Shown here one piece after another: positions 54,787 through 62,868 of a stretch of DNA of 64,000 nucleotides. This stretch comes from Paenibacillus amylolyticus. GTDB lineage: Bacteria; Bacillota; Bacilli; Paenibacillales; Paenibacillaceae. Position 1 is the first letter of the stretch. Every line of letters begins with the position of its first letter. Location of the stretch: contig NZ_RIAS01000004.1 in NCBI RefSeq assembly GCF_003719335.1, positions 414,001 to 478,000 of the forward strand, given 5' to 3'. The notes beneath the pieces were generated by a model, which did not search any database, had not been told where the DNA came from, and saw only the letters and a program-made list of their open reading frames with translations. The position numbers were made by a program, and so were the translations under genes.

Positions 54787-55212
54787 ATGAATAACAAAAC
54801 CGTTGAAATTGGACTTTTTTTCTCAAGGATTATGATCGGACTCATTTTTCTATTACATGGCTGGAGTAAGTTCGAGGGTGGAATTAGCGGTACGGTTGGT
54901 TTCTTCGAAAGTATAGGCATTCCCGGTTTTATGGCATCTGTTGTTGCAGTCATTGAACTGGCAGGTGGCGCGGCCATGATCTTGGGCCTGGGTACACGTG
55001 TGTTTGCCTTGTTGTTCATCGCGGTTATGGTTGGTGCAGTGTTCACAGCCAAGGCGGGTCAGCCGTTTTTAATGGGAACAGAGTTCGACTACATGCTGAT
55101 GGCAGGATCATTGACTCTTCTCCTGACAGGCAGTCGTTTTCTGGCGCTGGATTATCTGTTTAACCGGCAAGGAGCTACACGTCAGAACAGTCAACAAAAT
55201 GTGAGTGCTTGA
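54787..55212 (+). CDS. DoxX family membrane protein
   Basis: The 141-residue product has four helices with the DoxX pattern (IGLFFSRIMIGLIFLLHGWSKF, AGGAAMILGLGTRVFALLF). DoxX proteins take part in thiol or quinone redox at the membrane in some species. ATG 54787 follows GGGGAG by seven bases; an ATG directly before it is possible. It lies 64 bp after the M56 gene and before the terminator at 55328, so it probably belongs to the blaI operon. Confidence 0.82.
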   Translation: MNNKTVEIGLFFSRIMIGLIFLLHGWSKFEGGISGTVGFFESIGIPGFMASVVAVIELAGGAAMILGLGTRVFALLFIAVMVGAVFTAKAGQPFLMGTEFDYMLMAGSLTLLLTGSRFLALDYLFNRQGATRQNSQQNVSA

Positions 55213-55326
55213 TCTGTATTTAGGGAATGTGTCATACCATGTTGAGTATAATCAAAAGCATGCTCTAAAGAACCAAAGAAAAGTGTAATGGAAAGTATAG
55301 AAGTGCAGCATAATTTCTGCGACCAA

Positions 55327-55394
55327 GCTCTTTGCTTGCCGTCCGATGAGGTAACGTGATTGCCGGATCGGACGGACGGGTAAAGAGTTTTTTT
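55327..55394 (+). terminator. Terminator after the DoxX gene
   Basis: A CCGTCCGAT / ATCGGACGG stem extended by CTCTTT/AAAGAG is followed by TTTTTTTT. The rest of the 55213-55528 gap shows nothing else. Confidence 0.85.
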
Positions 55395-55528
55395 GGTGGA
55401 GAGTACCTTCACTTTTTTTGGTTTGGACGTAATAGCTTTACTTTTGATATAATGAAAATAAGTATGCTACTAAGAAAAAATAAGAAGATTTCACATGAAC
55501 GATAACCAATTAGAGGAGGATGCGCGAT

Positions 55529-56230
55529 ATGATTAAAGTCATTCCATCCGAAGCACGTTCCAGTTTTGATCGGGGCTGGTTGCGCGGTAGTCACAGCTTT
55601 TCTTTTGGGGAGTATCAGGACCCGGACAATACAGCTTTTGGACCCATGCGGGTAGCTAATGATGATGTCATCGCACCAGGTCGCGGTTTTGGGGCACATC
55701 CACACAGTGATATGGAGATTGTATCCATCGTGCTGCATGGCAAGCTGAGACATGAAGATAGTCTGGGTAACGTTGCCGTAACAGGCTTTGGCGGCATTCA
55801 GCGCATGTCGGCAGGAAGCGGCGTCATTCATACGGAACATAATGCCTCAGATACCGAGGAGGTTAGACTCCTCCAGTTGTGGTTTATGCCACATACGAAA
55901 GGGCTGCAGCCATCTTACGAAACGACTTCTTTTGATACAGCTGCTCTGGAAGGAGCTCTTGTTCCTGTAGCATCATCCGAGGGTGGGCCACGGATCGCCA
56001 TGGTTCATCAAGACATGACGATATACCTTGGGCGGTTGTCGAAGGGGAAGACGCTTGATTTTGAACAGAACGAAGGTCGCCGTATGTACATTTTCTCCAT
56101 TGAGGGCAAGCTTGGCTTGCAGAATGAACATGTGCTGCATACAGGAGATACCGCACGTGTGGAGCAGACCTCTTCCATGAAGCTGGAAGGGCATGAGGAT
56201 ACGTTTTATATGTTGATTGATCTGCCTTGA
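55529..56230 (+). CDS. Pirin family protein
   Basis: The 233-residue bicupin has the metal-binding His residues visible in GAHPHSDMEIVSIVLHG and IHTEHNAS. Bacterial pirins include quercetin 2,3-dioxygenases and regulators; the substrate is unknown. ATG 55529 is nine bases after GAGGAGG; an ATG at 55520 overlaps the ribosome site. The next gene starts 46 bp downstream and may be cotranscribed. Confidence 0.9.
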   Translation: MIKVIPSEARSSFDRGWLRGSHSFSFGEYQDPDNTAFGPMRVANDDVIAPGRGFGAHPHSDMEIVSIVLHGKLRHEDSLGNVAVTGFGGIQRMSAGSGVIHTEHNASDTEEVRLLQLWFMPHTKGLQPSYETTSFDTAALEGALVPVASSEGGPRIAMVHQDMTIYLGRLSKGKTLDFEQNEGRRMYIFSIEGKLGLQNEHVLHTGDTARVEQTSSMKLEGHEDTFYMLIDLP

Positions 56231-56276
56231 TTAAGAAATAAACTCCCACTCCAAGATCAAAGGAGGAACGATACGT

Positions 56277-56615
56277 ATGGCACAGCAGGAATGGTTTATG
56301 GTAAAACATGGGGTAACCGGGCGTGGACTGGCGAACAGCAAGACGGATGCAGAGTTATCTTATCGCTTTCAGCGGGAAGGAACAGGATACCTGTTCACTG
56401 TAACGGGACTTGATGAACAGACCGCCTTGAAGATTATCGAGCTGAGACAGGAATTAAACGTATTTCGTTTCGTACAGCGCAAAGACCGTCCTCTGACAAA
56501 GCACTGGTATTATGTTGATGGCGACCGCGTAAAATATGACAGCGACCGGCGCATGCTTACCATCTATGCCAAGTCCGAAATTCAATATATACCTGATGAC
56601 TATTTTGCAGACTAA
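56277..56615 (+). CDS. Small protein of unknown function
   Basis: The 112-residue soluble protein is rich in aromatic and charged residues (QEWFMVKHGVTGRGL, RPLTKHWYYVDGDRVKYD, SEIQYIPDDYFAD). There is no signal or membrane segment. The pattern suggests a small beta-rich domain. GGAGG lies ten bases before the ATG, and a terminator follows at 56718. I do not recognise the family. Confidence 0.72.
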   Translation: MAQQEWFMVKHGVTGRGLANSKTDAELSYRFQREGTGYLFTVTGLDEQTALKIIELRQELNVFRFVQRKDRPLTKHWYYVDGDRVKYDSDRRMLTIYAKSEIQYIPDDYFAD

Positions 56616-56717
56616 CCGATCAGGACGAGCGTAAGATCTAGGCTTGTTATTCTGTTCATGGTGTAAGTATTGATTTAAATGTATGGTTCAGTTTTCAAGT
56701 TGATCGTTTCGATCGTT

Positions 56718-56748
56718 AAGTCTTCCCTTGAGGAAGGCTTTTTTTTGT
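56718..56748 (+). terminator. Terminator after the small unknown gene
   Basis: A GTCTTCC-cttg-AGGAAGGC stem is followed by TTTTTTTT. Confidence 0.85.
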
Positions 56749-56823
56749 AAAAAAAGACCACATAATTCCCTGCCTTCTGGCACAAGCTACCTTGTATAAA
56801 AACCAAGAATGGAGGGGCGGCAT

Positions 56824-58422
56824 ATGGAAGGTAAATCATCAAAGGGTAACGATAAGTCCAAAACTTCAGCATCAACCAATGACAGTAGTAAATATGTACC
56901 CTTGGGACTGCCGTCCCCACCTATTCTGAAGCAACCAATCAGTGCCAACCACACAAATCAAATTCAGGCATTAAAAGAAATCTTCTCGAATTCCTCAGAC
57001 GTGGTGTTCCGCAATGTCATGATCACACCGGAGGTGCAGGGACTCCTCGTATACGTTGAGGGGATCGTGAATTCAGCCGATATTCAGGAGCATATGCTGC
57101 GCCCTCTTATTCGGGGGCTGATCCAGCAACGTACAGACGAGCCGGATGTACCTATTGATGATACACGGATTGAGTTAACTCAAGTAAAGCGGGTTCAGAC
57201 CTGGGCTGCTGCGACCGAGGGCATCCTTGCCTCATCAGCACTACTGGTTATGGACGGAGAAGCTGAAGCCTGGCTGTTTAATGTCAAAGGTGGTGTAAGA
57301 AGGGGCGTAGAGGAGCCGCAGACAGAGTCGGTCATCCGGGGGCCACGGGAGGGATTTACGGAGACACTGCGGGTTAATACAGCGTTGTTACGTTTCAAAA
57401 TGAAGACGCCAGCACTCAAAATGGTGAGTATGACGCTTGGCTCCGATACCAAGACGGATGTCGTTTTGGCCTACCTGGAAGGGGTCGCTGATCCCCAATT
57501 GATTCAGGATGTTAAAAAGCGTCTGGAGAAAATTGAAATAGACGGTGTTCTGGAGAGCGGTTATATCGAGGAGCTTATTGAGGATAACCCGAATTCTCCG
57601 TTTCCACAGATGCACTATTCGGAGCGCCCGGATACGGTTGCCGCGAATCTGCTGGAAGGTCGGTTCTCCATCATGGTGGACGGCACACCGTTTGCATTGA
57701 TTGCACCTGTAACGATGTGGCAGATGTTACAGGCGAGTGAAGATTATTATGAACGGTTCTTCATTACAAATTTAATCCGTTGGATACGCTTTTTATTTGT
57801 GTTTATTGCATTGTTTCTGCCAGCTCTGTATATCGCGATTACGACCTTCCATCAGGACATGCTTCCAACCACTCTGATTCTCAGCATTGCCGGTGCTCGG
57901 GAAGCCATCCCTTTCCCGGCACTCATCGAAGCGCTCATTATGGAATTATCTTTTGAAGCGCTGCGGGAGGCCGGGGTCAGGTTACCCAAAACGGTGGGGC
58001 AAGCTGTCAGTATCCTTGGTGCCCTTGTTATTGGTCAAGCTGCGGTGCAGGCAGGCATTGTGTCTGCCCCGATGGTTATTATCGTATCGATGACGGGCAT
58101 TGCATCCTTCACCATTCCGCGCTTTAATTTTGCCATTACCGTAAGGCTGTTGCGTTTTCCAATCATGCTTCTGGCAGGCATGTTAGGGTTATACGGGATT
58201 GTCATTGGTCTGGTGATGATCTCCGTGCATCTCACACAAATGACGTCATTTGGTGTGCCGTATCTGTCAGGGGTGAGCCCATACCATAAGAAGGATACGA
58301 AAGATATTCTAGTTCGGGTACCTTGGTGGAAAATGATCAATCGCCCTTCAACCGTGCACCGGGATCGCAAACGTATGGCTAGAGATATTAATGGTTCGCC
58401 AGAAGCAGAGGAAGGATGGTGA
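56824..58422 (+). CDS. Spore germinant receptor A subunit (GerA family)
   Basis: The 532-residue product has a hydrophilic N-terminal domain of about 300 residues and four to five membrane helices in the C-terminal part. NTALLRFKMKTPALK and RGPREGFTETLRVNT are the classical GerA signatures. It is the A subunit of a nutrient receptor in the inner spore membrane. ATG 56824 lies eight bases after GGAGG. It is the first gene of the A-C-2TM-B operon; the C-subunit gene follows within five bases. Confidence 0.94.
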   Translation: MEGKSSKGNDKSKTSASTNDSSKYVPLGLPSPPILKQPISANHTNQIQALKEIFSNSSDVVFRNVMITPEVQGLLVYVEGIVNSADIQEHMLRPLIRGLIQQRTDEPDVPIDDTRIELTQVKRVQTWAAATEGILASSALLVMDGEAEAWLFNVKGGVRRGVEEPQTESVIRGPREGFTETLRVNTALLRFKMKTPALKMVSMTLGSDTKTDVVLAYLEGVADPQLIQDVKKRLEKIEIDGVLESGYIEELIEDNPNSPFPQMHYSERPDTVAANLLEGRFSIMVDGTPFALIAPVTMWQMLQASEDYYERFFITNLIRWIRFLFVFIALFLPALYIAITTFHQDMLPTTLILSIAGAREAIPFPALIEALIMELSFEALREAGVRLPKTVGQAVSILGALVIGQAAVQAGIVSAPMVIIVSMTGIASFTIPRFNFAITVRLLRFPIMLLAGMLGLYGIVIGLVMISVHLTQMTSFGVPYLSGVSPYHKKDTKDILVRVPWWKMINRPSTVHRDRKRMARDINGSPEAEEGW

Positions 58423-58426
58423 GTCC

Positions 58427-59626
58427 ATGCGGTGTTTGATTAGATATAAGGCTATCGTAGCGTTGATCCTGTGTACTTGCCTGCTTTCGGGCTGCTGGGA
58501 TCGTGAAGAGATCAATGATATTGCCTTTGTAATCGGGATTGCTGCTGATAAAGAAGGTGATGAATACCGATCCAGTCTGCAGATTGCCCTTCCTGGACAG
58601 TCAGGGGCATCGGGTAGTGAAGGAGGCGGTGGAGGAACGAGCGGTGACAAACCATGGTTTATCCTCTCCAACACGGCTCGTACCCTACGCGGGACGACGC
58701 TTGAGGGTCAGAAGTCAATCTCTCGTCGCATTTATTATGCACATCGCCGTACCATCCTTATTGGTGAAGAACTGGCACGTGACGGTGTTGCCCCGATGCT
58801 TGATCTGTTCACCCGATATCCCCTTAATCGGTTATCAGCACTTCCTGTTGTTACAAGAGGTGAAGCACATAAGGTCATGGACACAGATGCACCGATTGAG
58901 AAGTTCCCTTCCGAGATGGTGCGAGAACTATGTTTTCTTAATATGAGGAATCCAAGATCCCTTAAAACGTTTATAGACTCCATTCTAGATGAAGGGGTTG
59001 ATCCTTTTCTGCCGATCGCATCTGTTTCGGACAGTGTACCTCAGGGTTGGAAAGGCGCTGTGACCAATATTAAACTGGACGGATTAGCTATTTTCAAAAA
59101 AGACAAGCTGGTGGGCATGATGGACAAGGCTCCGGCTGATGCATTGATTCTTGCGATGGGCGAAGCGAATGAACCCGAGGTCATGATTAAGGCCCCGCGC
59201 GGAGAAGGAGATTTGTTCATTAAATTAAACGAGAACAATTCGTCCCTCCACCCCAAGATTGTGAATGGCAAAGTGAGTGTAACCATTAAGATGTATGCCA
59301 AGGGTGTGCTTGTGGACAATGAATCGGATTATGGTGACAGGCGCGAGAAGGAGATTTTGAATCTGAATGAGGCCGTGCACCGGAAGATCAAAGAGGATAT
59401 TGAGGAAGGTGTAAGGTTGGTTCAAAAGAAATTTAAAGCGGATATTATCGGCATCGGACGTTCCATCCATAGGCAGTTACCCAAGGAATGGGACAAGATT
59501 AAAGATCGCTGGGAGGTTATCTATCCGCAGGTTCAAGTAAGTGTGGAACCGCATGTCATTATTGAGAATGTGGGTATTGTCAATAAACCGATCGGAGTCG
59601 TAGAGGAGGACATCGTGCATGATTAA
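58427..59626 (+). CDS. Spore germinant receptor C subunit (GerC lipoprotein)
   Basis: The 399-residue lipoprotein has the signal VALILCTCLLSGCWDREE with the lipobox Cys at about residue 21. The GerC fold has NDIAFVIGIAADK and GTTLEGQKSISRRIYYAHRR. A Gly/Ser-rich loop (GSEGGGGGTSGDK) interrupts the first domain. The protein sits on the outer face of the spore inner membrane. Its end overlaps the small 2TM gene by eight bases. Confidence 0.93.
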   Translation: MRCLIRYKAIVALILCTCLLSGCWDREEINDIAFVIGIAADKEGDEYRSSLQIALPGQSGASGSEGGGGGTSGDKPWFILSNTARTLRGTTLEGQKSISRRIYYAHRRTILIGEELARDGVAPMLDLFTRYPLNRLSALPVVTRGEAHKVMDTDAPIEKFPSEMVRELCFLNMRNPRSLKTFIDSILDEGVDPFLPIASVSDSVPQGWKGAVTNIKLDGLAIFKKDKLVGMMDKAPADALILAMGEANEPEVMIKAPRGEGDLFIKLNENNSSLHPKIVNGKVSVTIKMYAKGVLVDNESDYGDRREKEILNLNEAVHRKIKEDIEEGVRLVQKKFKADIIGIGRSIHRQLPKEWDKIKDRWEVIYPQVQVSVEPHVIIENVGIVNKPIGVVEEDIVHD

Positions 59627-59840
59627 ACCGCTGCTGTACACCTATCTGGCAATGGTGATTGGGGTGCTAATTATGGATTTCAGGCATCTGAAACAAGCGG
59701 CACCCATTAATCGCTGGTTGTCTTATGGAATCATTGTGCTTGGAATAGGCATCTGGTTCTATGTTACAACGTTGAACAAAACCGTATTTGTATCGGTATG
59801 GATGAGTCATGTTATTCAACGTCTACTGCCCATGCCTTGA
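59619..59840 (+). CDS. Small two-helix membrane protein of the germinant receptor operon (D-subunit-like)
   Basis: The 73-residue product has two membrane helices (LLYTYLAMVIGVLIMDF and WLSYGIIVLGIGIWFYV). Small 2TM "D" proteins are known to accompany some ger operons and modulate germination; this gene has that size, topology and position. It overlaps the end of the C-subunit gene by eight bases. Confidence 0.78.
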   Translation: MIKPLLYTYLAMVIGVLIMDFRHLKQAAPINRWLSYGIIVLGIGIWFYVTTLNKTVFVSVWMSHVIQRLLPMP

Positions 59841-59896
59841 TGATGTGGCATATGGCATCGTGATATACAAGAAATAGGTACGGAAGGAGGTACAGG

Positions 59897-61165
59897 ATGA
59901 ATCAGAAGGTAACGCACAGGCAGATGGTCTTGATGCTCATGTTGCTTAGTATTACGGGGACACTGCTGCAACCTCATGCACAAGCCATCTTTTATGCAGA
60001 GCAGCATGCTTATCTTTGCTACATACCCGTTGTTCTGATTATGCTTACATCGATGTGGATGCTCAGTCGTGTTCAGCGGCGTTTTCCAGATAAGGATCTG
60101 TTTGAATCGTTAGTGACGCGATTTCCCTTTCTCGGAAGAGTAGCCGGATTGATGTACATCGCGTTTTTCTTCTTTGTATTTGCGAGAGATATTCGGCTAA
60201 CAGGGGACTATGTAAGTATCACATTGCTGGAGACAACACCGATATCGATTATCGTACTCTCTCTGCTTGTCATGGCTATATTTATCGTCCGGGGAGGGCT
60301 AGGTTCCCTGATTGGCATGGTGGAGTTGTATGTAGTGCTCTTTTTGCTAAACTCCATCATCGTGCCGTTTATGCTGATTCAGCAGATCGATCTGGATAAC
60401 CTAAAGCCCTATTTCGATGTTGACTTTGCAGGTGTGGGGACGGGAAGTTGGTATCTCTTCTCGTTTTATGGAGAGATGATTGTTTTACCCTTTGTGATCA
60501 AGGGAAGTGACTTCCGAGTAAAATCCATTCTCACAGGTAACATTGTCACAGGATTGCTCATGATGCTTATTGTCATTGAAACGATCACTTCCATCGGTGT
60601 ACCGATTGCTTCAAGACTTGTGTATCCATCGTATGAGCTGGCAAGACAGCTACAGATTAGTGACTTTCTAGACCGATTCGACTTGGCGCTTGCGGCAGCA
60701 ACCTTGCCATGTATCATTACCAAGATTGCGTTTGATCTGTATTTTGTGTGTTGGGGTTTGAAACGCATGATTCCCAAAGTATCTGGGAAAGTATTGACCG
60801 GACCGATTGCGTTGCTGGGTTTTGTGTGTGCCTTCTGGTTTTTCCGCAATGCGATCCAGCTAAATCGATTTACTCGTGAATGGACATGGATTGCCATTGT
60901 ATTTGAGGTGATATTTCCAATCGTTTTTTTTCTGTTCCTCCGTCCGCGCAAAAAGAAAGCTCAATATGCCCCGAACCCCGAATCGGGAGAGAGGGCATCC
61001 AGAGGCAAACAGCAGGAAGGAGAACAGAAGCAGGAGCAGGCATCTGGTGAATCAGATCATTCTGAAGGGAAGTCAGAAGAGAAGTCTGGTGAAAAGTCAG
61101 CGGAAAAGTCTATAGAGAAGAAAGGTAAAACATCACATGGCGGCGGAAATTTGCAACCTTCCTGA
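59897..61165 (+). CDS. Spore germinant receptor B subunit (GerB family)
   Basis: The 422-residue product has about ten helices in the amino acid-permease-like GerB fold. The first 360 residues are canonical (LGRVAGLMYIAFFFFVFARDI, LASRLVYPSYELARQL-like block). The last about 60 residues are a hydrophilic tail with repeated KSxEKS units, not typical of GerB. It would bind the nutrient germinant. GGAGG precedes the ATG. It is last in the operon. Confidence 0.93.
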   Translation: MNQKVTHRQMVLMLMLLSITGTLLQPHAQAIFYAEQHAYLCYIPVVLIMLTSMWMLSRVQRRFPDKDLFESLVTRFPFLGRVAGLMYIAFFFFVFARDIRLTGDYVSITLLETTPISIIVLSLLVMAIFIVRGGLGSLIGMVELYVVLFLLNSIIVPFMLIQQIDLDNLKPYFDVDFAGVGTGSWYLFSFYGEMIVLPFVIKGSDFRVKSILTGNIVTGLLMMLIVIETITSIGVPIASRLVYPSYELARQLQISDFLDRFDLALAAATLPCIITKIAFDLYFVCWGLKRMIPKVSGKVLTGPIALLGFVCAFWFFRNAIQLNRFTREWTWIAIVFEVIFPIVFFLFLRPRKKKAQYAPNPESGERASRGKQQEGEQKQEQASGESDHSEGKSEEKSGEKSAEKSIEKKGKTSHGGGNLQPS

Positions 61166-61296
61166 TGAAAATCATAAAAAATCGTTATAGCTAATGAGGC
61201 CGGAAAGCAAGCAGACGTGGTTTCCCTCCGTACAAGTAGCCTGTATACTGTAGTCAGATTGATGAACTTTCGGCTTAATAAACGGGGGGAACATGA

Positions 61297-62127
61297 ATGG
61301 CTCAACATTTGGCAGGGGTACGCGTCGCTTTAACCGGTCCGCGGAAGTCCAAAGAGATGTCTTTATTGGTGGAGAAAATGGGTGGAATCCCGCTTGTGCG
61401 TCCTGCACAAGGCACGGTATTTCTGGATGATCGTAACATTCGAGATGGACTGGTTTCCTGGATTTCTGATCCGCCGGATTGGGCAATTTTTACAACGGGT
61501 ATGGGACTAGATGCTTTGTTCGACATGGCTGAGGACATGGATGTAGCCGGACAACTTCGAAATGTATTGGCTGAATCATGTATTGCAGCCCGAGGATACA
61601 AAACAGTGAATGCACTCAAGAAACTGAAGTTGACTCCTCTGGTACGAGATGATGATGGTAGTACAGACGGATTGATTCGGGAATTTGGCTCACATGATCT
61701 GGCAGGTAAAAAGGTGATGTTACAGCTGCATGGGGAAACGGCTCCTAAACTGGTTCGCTGGTTAGAAGAACAGGGGGCTGTGGTACGACAGGTGTTGCCG
61801 TATCGTCACGTACCGCCGGAAGAGGCAGAGCTGGAGCAACTGCTGAATGAGATCATTCAGCATAAGCTGGAGGCTGTAGCTTTTACAAGTGGGCCGCAAG
61901 TTCGATTCTTAACGGAATATGCAACTTCCCAAGGCAAGCTGCAGCAGATGCTGACGGCCTTTAAAGAAGGAGTAGTCCCAGCCTCAGTTGGTAAAGTTAC
62001 GGCGAATGCCATGCGTGAGGAAGGCATTGAAGCGCTGGTTGTGCCGGAAGAGGAGAAGATGGGAGCGCTCATCGTTGAACTGGGACGTTACTTTGCTGCG
62101 AATCCGGTGGGTGTCCGGGAAGAATAA
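61297..62127 (+). CDS. hemD: Uroporphyrinogen-III synthase HemD
   Basis: The 276-residue product has the two-domain HemD fold, with VALTGPRKSKEMSLLVEKMGG at the N terminus, GKKVMLQLHGETAPKLVRWLEEQGA in the second domain and AVAFTSGPQVRFLTEY toward the end. It makes uroporphyrinogen III, the common precursor of heme, siroheme and cobalamin. GGGGGGA lies six bases before the ATG. A terminator at 62190 separates it from the cobalamin operon, but the placement suits supply of that pathway. Confidence 0.88.
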   Translation: MAQHLAGVRVALTGPRKSKEMSLLVEKMGGIPLVRPAQGTVFLDDRNIRDGLVSWISDPPDWAIFTTGMGLDALFDMAEDMDVAGQLRNVLAESCIAARGYKTVNALKKLKLTPLVRDDDGSTDGLIREFGSHDLAGKKVMLQLHGETAPKLVRWLEEQGAVVRQVLPYRHVPPEEAELEQLLNEIIQHKLEAVAFTSGPQVRFLTEYATSQGKLQQMLTAFKEGVVPASVGKVTANAMREEGIEALVVPEEEKMGALIVELGRYFAANPVGVREE

Positions 62128-62189
62128 TAAAGAGAGCATTCATAGGGCAAGAGATGCCCGAAGTGGCTCTACTCTGTAATGATATGTAA

Positions 62190-62227
62190 AGGTTCTGATC
62201 CGTTTACGGATCGGGATCTTTTTTTCA
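62190..62227 (+). terminator. Terminator after hemD
   Basis: A GATCCG-ttta-CGGATC stem extended by outer pairing is followed by TTTTTTT. Confidence 0.85.
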
Positions 62228-62316
62228 TTTTTATCCAAAATTAATGTAGAGGACAATCTTGAGAAGCGTGGACATTATTTCCTGACCGATGGTATGATGA
62301 AGACAATATGAAAGCA

Positions 62317-62478
62317 GCAAGGTGCTCTTGCATAAAGCAAGAGGTAACAGGGAATCGGGTGCAAGTCCCGAGCGGTCCCGCCACTGTAATGGTGAAGCGT
62401 TTTCCATGAAAGTCACTCGGTACAACGGGGAAGACAGGAAAGGACGCTAATGATCCAGAGCCAGGAGACCTACCTTGC
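62317..62478 (+). ncRNA. Adenosylcobalamin riboswitch aptamer
   Basis: The outer P1 stem pairs GCAAGGT (62317-62323) with ACCTTGC (62472-62478). Inside are CTCTTGCATAAAGCAAGAG, GGTAACAGGGAA, CGGTCCCGCCACTGTAA and the B12 box AGCCAGGAGACC, all in the canonical order. It governs the downstream cobalamin biosynthesis gene by sensing coenzyme B12. Confidence 0.95.
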
Positions 62479-62484
62479 ATGTGT

Positions 62485-62627
62485 CACCAAACCCTTCGCG
62501 GAAAGGAGTGGTGTACGATAAGTTCGGGAAAGGGACAAACTGTGGTTTGTCCTGTGAGGCTCCATATGGGCTGTTATGGTTGCCTGTGATTCCTTATTTT
62601 GGGGTATTACAGGCCAAGTTTCCCGAG
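62485..62627 (+). ncRNA. Structured leader between B12 aptamer and terminator, four-way-junction-like
   Basis: A first hairpin pairs CACCA with TGGTG (62485-62513). A second unit is closed by TTCGGGAAA / TTTCCCGAG (62523-62531 with 62619-62627). It encloses three hairpins: GGGACAAAC/GTTTGTCC, AGGCTCCATATGGGCT, and GCCTGTGAT/ATTACAGGC. This is much more structure than a B12 expression platform needs. GTGAGGCTCC resembles the core of the M-box Mg riboswitch, but the rest of that motif is not seen. No coding gene is supported here. Confidence 0.5.
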
Positions 62628-62642
62628 TGTAAGTACATGCGT

Positions 62643-62675
62643 ATCTCATCCGTGATTAGGATGGGATTTTTTTGT
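62643..62675 (+). terminator. Riboswitch-controlled terminator
   Basis: ATCTCATCC-gtgatta-GGATGGGAT is followed by TTTTTTTG, about 165 nt past the B12 box and 195 nt before the coding start. It is the likely attenuation site. Confidence 0.8.
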
Positions 62676-62868
62676 TTTTCGGACAGGAACGAAGTTGCCG
62701 AGTTGAGCAGAAGAAATGATGAGTTACAGGGCAATGAGGTGAAAGAAACAAATCTGTATTGCAAAAACTTTGGATCGGCGTTAAGGAGAAACTTTCTTGA
62801 AGTGGACCTTTTAGATAAACAAGGTTGAGCGTTAATCGTATGACAAGTGGAGTGAGGGGGAAAACGGT

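Noticed and set aside
62475..62828. Open frame of 117 codons in the cobalamin leader
   Set aside because: It begins inside the B12 aptamer stem and runs through the terminator; RNA structure explains the sequence better.
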